Part shown: in pieces, positions 57,971-64,000 of the stretch
Numbering within the stretch: position 1 is the stretch's first letter
Layout: every line of letters begins with the position of its first letter
Source of the DNA: Cryptomeria japonica
Taxonomy: Eukaryota; Streptophyta; Pinopsida; Cupressales; Cupressaceae
Direction of reading: 5' to 3'
Length of the DNA: 64,000 nucleotides
NCBI RefSeq assembly: GCF_030272615.1
Contig: NC_081406.1
Span: 473,554,900 to 473,618,899, forward strand
Made by a program: the position numbers and the translations under genes
Notes under the pieces: model-generated
What the model saw: the letters and a program-made list of their open reading frames with translations, nothing else
Told to the model about the DNA's origin: nothing
Databases searched by the model: none

Positions 57971-59059
57971 AGGATCCTTTATTAAAAATACCTTCACAAC
58001 TCAGATGCCACAAGCATCTTCAGGATAGCCCATCCACATAAAGGATCTAGATTTTGGAACTTTATGATTAGTTGTAGAGATATCATAACGGACAAGCTAA
58101 CATGGAATTTAGGAAATGGGGAGAATGCCTTATTCTGGAGATATTCTTGGGGGGCAAAAATAGCCATCAACAAACTTCATAACTTTAATAAAATCATACC
58201 CATCCTTGAAGAGAAATGGGGAGATCAAGTGAGAGACTATGTGGAAGAATACACCATTGAAGGCCTCAAACAATGGAGATGGAAATCACTGAATAATTTT
58301 GGCCTACCGGACCAGGAGAGATCCCTATTAGCACAGATCCTAGCCTCAAGAAACCCTGCATTAATTTCTAAAAAAGATAAACTGATGTGGGCAAGATCCA
58401 AGAAGGGGAAGTATGAAACTAAGGAGGGATATAAACACCTGTTAATCAAAAAGAATAACCCAAGCACTAACCTGCCCCTAACGCTTTGTTGGGATAAAAG
58501 TTGCCTACCGAAGGCTGGCCTGTTTGCATGGTTAGAAATACAAAATCGGATCCTCACCAATGAAACCTTCAGGAAACTAGGATTTGAGGGCCCCAGCAGG
58601 TGCCCATTATGCGAAAAGGAGGAAGAAAATACTAATCATTTACTGTTAACCTGTGAATATGCACACAATTGCTGGGGTTGGTTGAAAAAACAACTGAATT
58701 GGTATACCCCTATTCCTAGCACTCTCTCTGACATATTCCATGCATGGCCCATTCGGAACATAAGATGTATGTACAAAAATCTATGGGTCATAGCCCCCTC
58801 CCTAGTGATCTGGGAAATCTGGAAGGAGAGAAACAAGAGGATTTTCAAAGATAGTAAAATGCACTGGGCCCAACTAACCAATAAAATTGAAGCTACCATA
58901 GTAGAAATGGTAAATAACCAGATCTCTAACAGTCAAAGGGATGTCAATATGTCATATTGGGATGAAAAGATGAGACTGAGGTGGAAGGGTCTAAGGATTC
59001 CACCTTTCATAGGGAAAGGTCCAACACCCAACAACACAAAACGTGCAGAATGTAAGTGA
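57971..59059 (+). pseudogene. ORF2 C-terminal connector and zf-RVT zinc finger, LINE D
   Basis: A 331-codon frame is open from 58064 to 59059. KSCLPKAGLFAWLEIQNRIL leads into the zinc finger CPLCEKEEENTNHLLLTC (C-x2-C...H...C, about 58597-58652). APSLVIWEIWKERNKRIFKD (about 58792) is the conserved connector before RNase H. A stop near 57982 separates it from the RT. Confidence 0.85.
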
Positions 59060-59503
59060 CTACCCCCTAAAGCTGGATGGGTTAAGCTTAACTTTGATGG
59101 GGCATCTAGGGGCAATCCGGGAGATGCTGGACTTGGATGTTGCCTTCACAATTCAAAAGGAGAAGAACTAGCTCACATGGCCATACCCATGGGCAAAAGC
59201 ACAAACAATGAAGTAGAGTTGAAAGCATTAGCAGAAGGTATAAATCTATGCAAAATACTGAATGTAAAGAGGATTAACATTGAAGGGGACTCATCAATAA
59301 TCATTAATGCCCTTAGAAAAGGGGCAATGCCTAATTGGAAGCTAAATGCCTCCCTAACTAAGATACTGATGGACATCAAAACATTTGACAGAGTCATCTA
59401 TAACCACATCTACAGAGAGGACAACAAAAGGGCCGACTACCTAGCTAACATGGGGGTAGATGGCAAAACAGTGATCCATGTGGCCCCTGGCATCTATCCT
59501 TAA
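59060..59503 (+). pseudogene. ORF2 RNase H domain, LINE D
   Basis: AGWVKLNFDGASRGNPGDAG (first Asp), NNEVELKALAEGINLCK (Glu), VKRINIEGDSSIIINALRKG (second Asp) and YREDNKRADYLANMG (final Asp): all catalytic acids are present. It is in the same frame as the preceding domain, separated by a TGA at 59057-59059. It ends with a TAA at 59501-59503. Confidence 0.88.
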
Positions 59504-59800
59504 CAAGATTTTAAAACGACACACAACCTATAAAAATAATAGCATTTATACAGATTTATCCACAAATTGACCAAACATATCATCCCATTATATACATAGA
59601 GAATGCCTGAGTCTAATATTAGGGGTAGGTGATAAGGATTATATATCTAACACAACCTTTTACACTTGCTGCTTAGAACACTCTATATATATAAACCCAT
59701 TTATAATCACTCATATAAACACGTATATATATATACATAATATTTTGTATATATATGTGCATATATATAATGATTATATGAGTTTATATACATACATCAT

Positions 59801-59835
<35 letters not shown>

Positions 59836-60357
59836 ACTTACCACTGGCATTAAACTTTTGTTATAAAATATGCAGTAATCACATTGACATACTACACAGT
59901 ATTTTAGGTGAGCCACCAGGAAGAGACTATAGATACTCTTTCTGCATAAATTTAAATAGATTATTAAAATTGATACAAATTTATTAACATAAACAGATAG
60001 AACATATATAAATATTAATATTACACCGAATAGGCATATACACTTAAACATCCTCATTTAACAGATGAAATACCTGCAGGCTCTTATTTTAATTTATATA
60101 TATTATACATATATATTATATAACTTACATATATATATATATATTATATATCTTATAATATATATATATATATATTATACTTACGATTTTACTCTTTCAA
60201 GAATACTGACACCAAATCTGCATATATATATATATATATATATACATAGTCTTATATATTATATATCTTATAATATATATATATATTATACTTACGATTT
60301 TACTCTTTCAAGAATACTGACACCAAGTCTGCATATTAATTTTAATTTATTGTCTAT

Positions 60358-60404
<47 letters not shown>

Positions 60405-60853
60405 TCTCATATATTTATATATATTTTATACTCACTCTGTTTATTATTTATATATCACTTATCACATGTTAAAATATATACTCTATATATTTAAACTTCA
60501 GTCTCAGGCATATTCTTTATACTTATACTCATATGCCTTGGTTTAGGATAATCATTATCTCCTTATGATGGGTATATTCAAATTCAAATATTTACAATAT
60601 TATGGAAAATCAATACTCTTAATCAAAGCGTTCGGTCATCATTACACATTTGATCTCAGAGAGATCTGGGCCATTATGGCAGGTTAAAGTCCCAACGAAC
60701 AGGACATTAGCTGGCTATCTTAGTTGGAAACTCGAAAGGACATTAGCCAAAATATGATTGTGGCTTGTAATTAAAGAAAGGGAAACTCAAAATGATATCT
60801 TCACAGGCAGATCTTCATCTAAAGATTTGGGAATTATACTAAATTAATTAGAG
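59504..60853 (+). other. 3' region of LINE D with TA/TG microsatellites
   Basis: (TA)n blocks lie at about 59720-59835 and 60105-60290, a (TG)n array at 60367-60403, and there is an 80-bp direct duplication (see next entry). No gene is visible. Tyr/Ile frames are artefacts. Confidence 0.7.
60141..60336 (+). repeat. Direct duplication of about 80 bp
   Basis: The segment ending attttactctttcaagaata ... tctgcatat occurs at about 60141-60224 and 60255-60336, nearly identical except for one A/G difference and the (TA)n length. Confidence 0.88.
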
Positions 60854-61587
60854 ATGTCTGAAGGGGATGAAAGTACGCAAGATTTAAGAGAGGATGTGAC
60901 ACTTCAGTCATTAACATAATTACCTAGAGCGACTATTAAGCCAAGCCTTCATGGTAAAATTAATAAGCTTCATGACCAATTTAGGCCTGCCTAATTCTGT
61001 GTCATTGATACCTCCTGGATCTAAGTTAAACCAGAGATGGGTACCCCTATTAAACTGATCAACTCAAAGAGGCAAATGGCCTTCAATGGGGTCATCACCA
61101 GGGATCGCCTCAAACGCATTATTCGCTTTCTTAATGCCTTATTACTAGATTTTGTAGAGAACATCCTTGGCCCAGACTATCTCACAAGCACTGACCAAAC
61201 TAGGGCAAACTCTGATGTGGTGGCCATTACGGTGTTCTTCACCAAGAACAGAGAGGACACAGGCACTCTATGCAAGGAGATCTTCATAGCCTCGATCTTG
61301 GGCGAAATGGAGAGGGTTCTTGTCAATATTGACAATGATTGGACCATACCAAGGCCAAGAGATTATGATGTTTTTATGAGAAACAACAGGATGGTGCATA
61401 GACTCCCCATTATCACTATGGATGAGGAAGAATTTACCAAGGAAAGGACTATTGAAGTGAATAGGAATGTTAATTTCATGTGAGGAACCCGCCAAAGACT
61501 ACTTGGCTCGAGGACTTCTTAAAGGAAGAGGGCTTCGAACTGGATGATGGGGAAGAGGTGACTGCTTCCCCTTCAAGCTTGGAATAA
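60854..61587 (+). pseudogene. Unknown ORF in the LINE D 3' region (ORF3-like position)
   Basis: From ATG 60854 (MSEGDESTQDLREDVTLQSL) one frame continues for 209 codons with three TAA/TAA/TAA-type stops before 61037. The part from ATG 61037 to 61483 is fully open (148 residues: LINSKRQMAFNGVITRDRLK, FLNALLLDFVENILGPDY, LGEMERVLVNIDNDWTIPRP). A one-base shift then continues NPPKTTWLEDFLKEEGFELD to a TAA at 61585-61587. It is soluble and acidic, with no recognised domain. It does not visibly match the ORF3 module of LINE C. It may be a lineage-specific third ORF of LINE D or belong to another element. Confidence 0.5.
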
Positions 61588-62098
61588 GGTGGCTACGGAT
61601 CCTGGACAGAAGATGTGACAATTTTGTTCCTTCCTTGTCACTTTATATTCTGCTTATCTTGGTACTCTAGCTTATTACAATTTAAGAAAAACAATGTTAG
61701 CTTATGGTCAATACAGACTTTGAAAGAGATATTAATCTCGCCATATCTTAAGGATAAACATAGTTGGTTTAAATTCAATAAAATAGTGTGATTTTACTGT
61801 TAAATTTATGGTTTTACTCATATCCATTTCATGAGAGTAGCTCTGACCTTTCATTTTAGTTACTATTGTTGTTCCTGTTCATATACTCCTCAATATATTG
61901 AGGATTGGCTGATATATTCTTACACTATTTTTTATATTTATATATATGAATATATATGAATATAATCATTTGTATATACTCATATATAGGTATATACTCA
62001 TATAGGTGGATACATAATCAGGGAGGGATTTGTTAATAAATTCTACAATGAAGGCCTTCAACATCTATATGTTGGCATTATAACAGACAAGGAGAGAT
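61588..62098 (+). other. AT-rich tail region before the copia LTR
   Basis: No gene is visible. It includes gaggattggctgat (about 61910), (TA)-rich words and, at 62070, a tgttggcattataacagacaa that resembles the LTR start 29 bp later. Confidence 0.5.
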
Positions 62099-63601
62099 TG
62101 TTGGCATTTCAACAAGGATATTGAGAAGGTTGTTAATGATTATGGATAAAACTGATCAAGGATGTTTTACTGTCTTAATATTATTATTTTGTCATTGATG
62201 TCAAGAAATTGATTTTCTAATTTAGTATGATGTTGTCATATCTTAAGAAGTATGATCTGATGAGTATAAAGATGTCGGTAAAAGACACAGAAAGAATATG
62301 ATGAATAAGGGGAGAAATAAGTTATTCAATGGGCAACTATTACCGAGTTAGACAATGATGAGATCATGATGTTTAGATTGTTTTGATATCATACATATGT
62401 TATTGATCGTTAGGTTAATACTATACTATGTTACCGAGCAAAGAACATAGTCGGTAAACCCTAAGGAACCTAGTCGGTAAATCCTAAGGTTATCGCTATC
62501 GGTTAATGAAGGCAGAATGTCTACCGAGCAAACTTTAGTATTTACTGAGTTGCAACCGAGTAATAATAGAATGCATTGAATGAATAAAAGCATTATTTAA
62601 TGAAGGAAGCTGATGAACTAGCTATGATTAAATGATTGGTATGTCGTTAATGTAGTTTGTTAAAGAATCTATGGCAAAGGAAAATCGGCAGGAAGATCTA
62701 TAGCTTAAATTGAACCGCAATACCCTAGCACAAGTTCCAAGAAATGTATGCAAGTTCCAAGGTGGGGTAAAACTTTTTCAGATTGAAGGATACATTGAAC
62801 CTGGTCAAAGTTTGAAGATCTAATGGCTATGATTGATCATGGGAAATGTGATCAAGGAGATTAAGTGGTTGGCAAACTGTTTATAAATAAGGAACTGTTG
62901 ATAAACAATGTATGCAGGCAAGTGTATGCACAGGGATGCTACATAGTGATTATTGAGCACAGAAGCTTGAAGACTTGTTTGAATAACAGAGTATAGAGCC
63001 CAGCAGATGGACAAGATTAGTTCTATGTCTATATTGTATTGAGAAAATAAGAATCTACTTTAGCATTTTAGATGTGAAGTTGCAAATAGATTTTATTACT
63101 GTTATTTTGTGAAGTGACAGAAAATCTCTTAACCTAGTGGACTTAATAGTCTTATTTGTAAAACCCTCTAGCAAGGTGACATTCTGATTAAGTGTTTGAA
63201 ATCCTTTAACAAGGTGACTTCTAACAAGGTGAAGATCCTAACAGATCTGAGGGAAATCCCTTAACCGGGTCACATCTAGCAATGTGTTTGTAATCTTTAA
63301 CAGGATTTGCTTTTAACCGAGCATACTCTAAAAGAGTATATTTCTTAGTGGGTCTGAAATCCCACAGTGGTTTTTCCCTATTTGGGTTTCCACGTTAAAT
63401 CTGGTGTTATGAGTGTTATGATGTTCATATGCTTTTGAGTTTGCATGTTTAGCAATTTTGGTTATATTACTGAAGTATATGTTACTGAGGTTCAATCTGA
63501 TGTTTTTATGGAAAATTAAGTTTGTATGATTCACCCCCCCCCCCCCCCTCTCATCTTATTAGCTTGGCATTTGTACTTAACATTAAGTTTCAGAACTATC
63601 A
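62099..63601 (+). repeat. 5' LTR of a Ty1/copia element
   Basis: It starts TGTTGGCATTTCAACAAGG and ends cagaactatca at 63601, two bases before a tRNA-Met-type primer site. It has the same start word as the copia LTR at 34940 (TGTTGGCATT). A run of 15 C lies at 63534-63548. Confidence 0.85.
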
Positions 63602-63603
63602 AT

Positions 63604-63615
63604 TGGTATCAAAGC
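63604..63615 (+). promoter_or_regulatory. Primer-binding site (initiator tRNA-Met), one mismatch
   Basis: tggtatcaaagc lies 2 nt after the LTR end. It differs from the standard tggtatcagagc by one base. Confidence 0.88.
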
Positions 63616-63653
63616 TTTGGACTCCGGAAGAAAAGGTTAAAGGTACTTGAGGC

Positions 63654-64000
63654 AAAGATCCAAAGGTGTATAAGAGGGATGCACCAAAGCTGAACAAGTC
63701 AAGTTTCTCTACATGGTAGAAAAGGATGAAGCTGCACCTATCAGGAGTTGGAGAATATGTTGTATATTATCTGGAGAATGATTTCATTACATCAAGCACC
63801 TATCCATTAACAATGGAAGAGATAAGGCAAAGCAAGAACATATCCAAGCAATGATTGAAATAACATCTGCATTGACCGACTCAAAGTTTAATGATCTGGA
63901 AGGCTGCAATGATGCAAAGACAATGTGGGACAAGCTCATATATGTGTATGGCAGTGATGAACATGTTCAAAGAGCAAAAGTGGATAGTCTAAGAGGACAA
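63654..64000 (+). pseudogene. gag: Start of copia gag (cut by window end)
   Basis: One frame reads DPKVYKRDAPKLNKSSFSTW, a stop, KRMKLHLSGVGEYVVYYLEN, then, after another stop, EITSALTDSKFNDLEGCNDA and TMWDKLIYVYGSDEHVQRAK to the window edge. W..RM...L and the following ...AKTMWDKL pattern are those of copia Gag/UBN2. At least two in-frame stops indicate decay. The rest of the element lies beyond the window. Confidence 0.75.

Larger units (their letters stand above)
53121..61935 (+). mobile_element. LINE D, L1-type non-LTR retrotransposon
   Basis: ORF1 (53121-55304) and ORF2 (55301-59503) overlap by ATGA. The 3' part contains microsatellites and a further reading frame (60854-61587). I found no clear target duplication: the left border is just upstream of 53121, and the right border is placed near 61935 because gaggattggctgat (about 61910) resembles aaggataggctgat near the end of LINE C. 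The element could end soon after 59700. It is a distinct lineage from LINE C (different ORF1). Confidence 0.75.

Overview
This window is repeat-derived plant nuclear DNA. I found no convincing host gene, no rRNA or tRNA gene, and no CRISPR or prokaryotic feature. Everything I can name is a retroelement or a fragment of one: Ty3/gypsy Tat-type elements with long LTRs, Ty1/copia elements whose primer-binding site matches initiator tRNA-Met, plant L1-type LINEs with DUF4283, endonuclease, RT and RNase H modules, and one tRNA-derived SINE. The density of old nested insertions, the AT-rich LTR remnants and the large microsatellites suggest a large-genome seed plant, most likely a gymnosperm. The lineage is an inference from element style only.

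Layout. 1-11312: a decayed Tat-lineage gypsy element (gag, protease, G-patch-like linker, RT, two RNase H domains, integrase, polypurine tract, 3' LTR). 11313-17879: the 3' part of a second Tat element, which carries an antisense gene with a plant mobile domain. Its LTR (15570-16719) has a polypurine tract before it and a tRNA-Lys-type primer site plus leader after it, so two elements share one LTR. 17880-21675: probable minus-strand solo LTR. 22424-24425: a second copy of the Tat LTR plus leader, flanked by (CA)n and (TG)n arrays. 26164-36465: a minus-strand LINE-derived element ('A'), split by a Gag-only copia element (26397-34940) that itself holds a SINE. 36785-37373: a large TA-type array. 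38267-45833: a full-length LINE ('C') with an 18-bp target duplication. 46063-47970: a second LINE-derived element ('B') with a 14-bp target duplication. 49943-53100: an LTR-like stretch. 53121 to about 61935: LINE 'D'. 62099-64000: the 5' LTR and start of gag of another copia element.

Most interesting signal. LINE C and the short elements A and B all carry an unrecognised coding module downstream of the RNase H domain (called ORF3 here; hallmark AWGLELG followed by LEW and GFN). A and B have different target duplications, yet their 5' ends coincide within about 2 nt. They therefore look less like random truncations and more like a defined non-autonomous family (RNase H plus ORF3, poly-A tail) that LINE C-type machinery could mobilise through a shared 3' tail. 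LINE D also has an open frame, unrelated by eye, in its 3' region. Other points of interest are the antisense plant-mobile-domain gene with nearby CGTACG palindromes that recur in the Tat leader, the Gag-only copia element with a coiled-coil Gag, and the 4-base ATGA overlap between ORF1 and ORF2 in both full-length LINEs.
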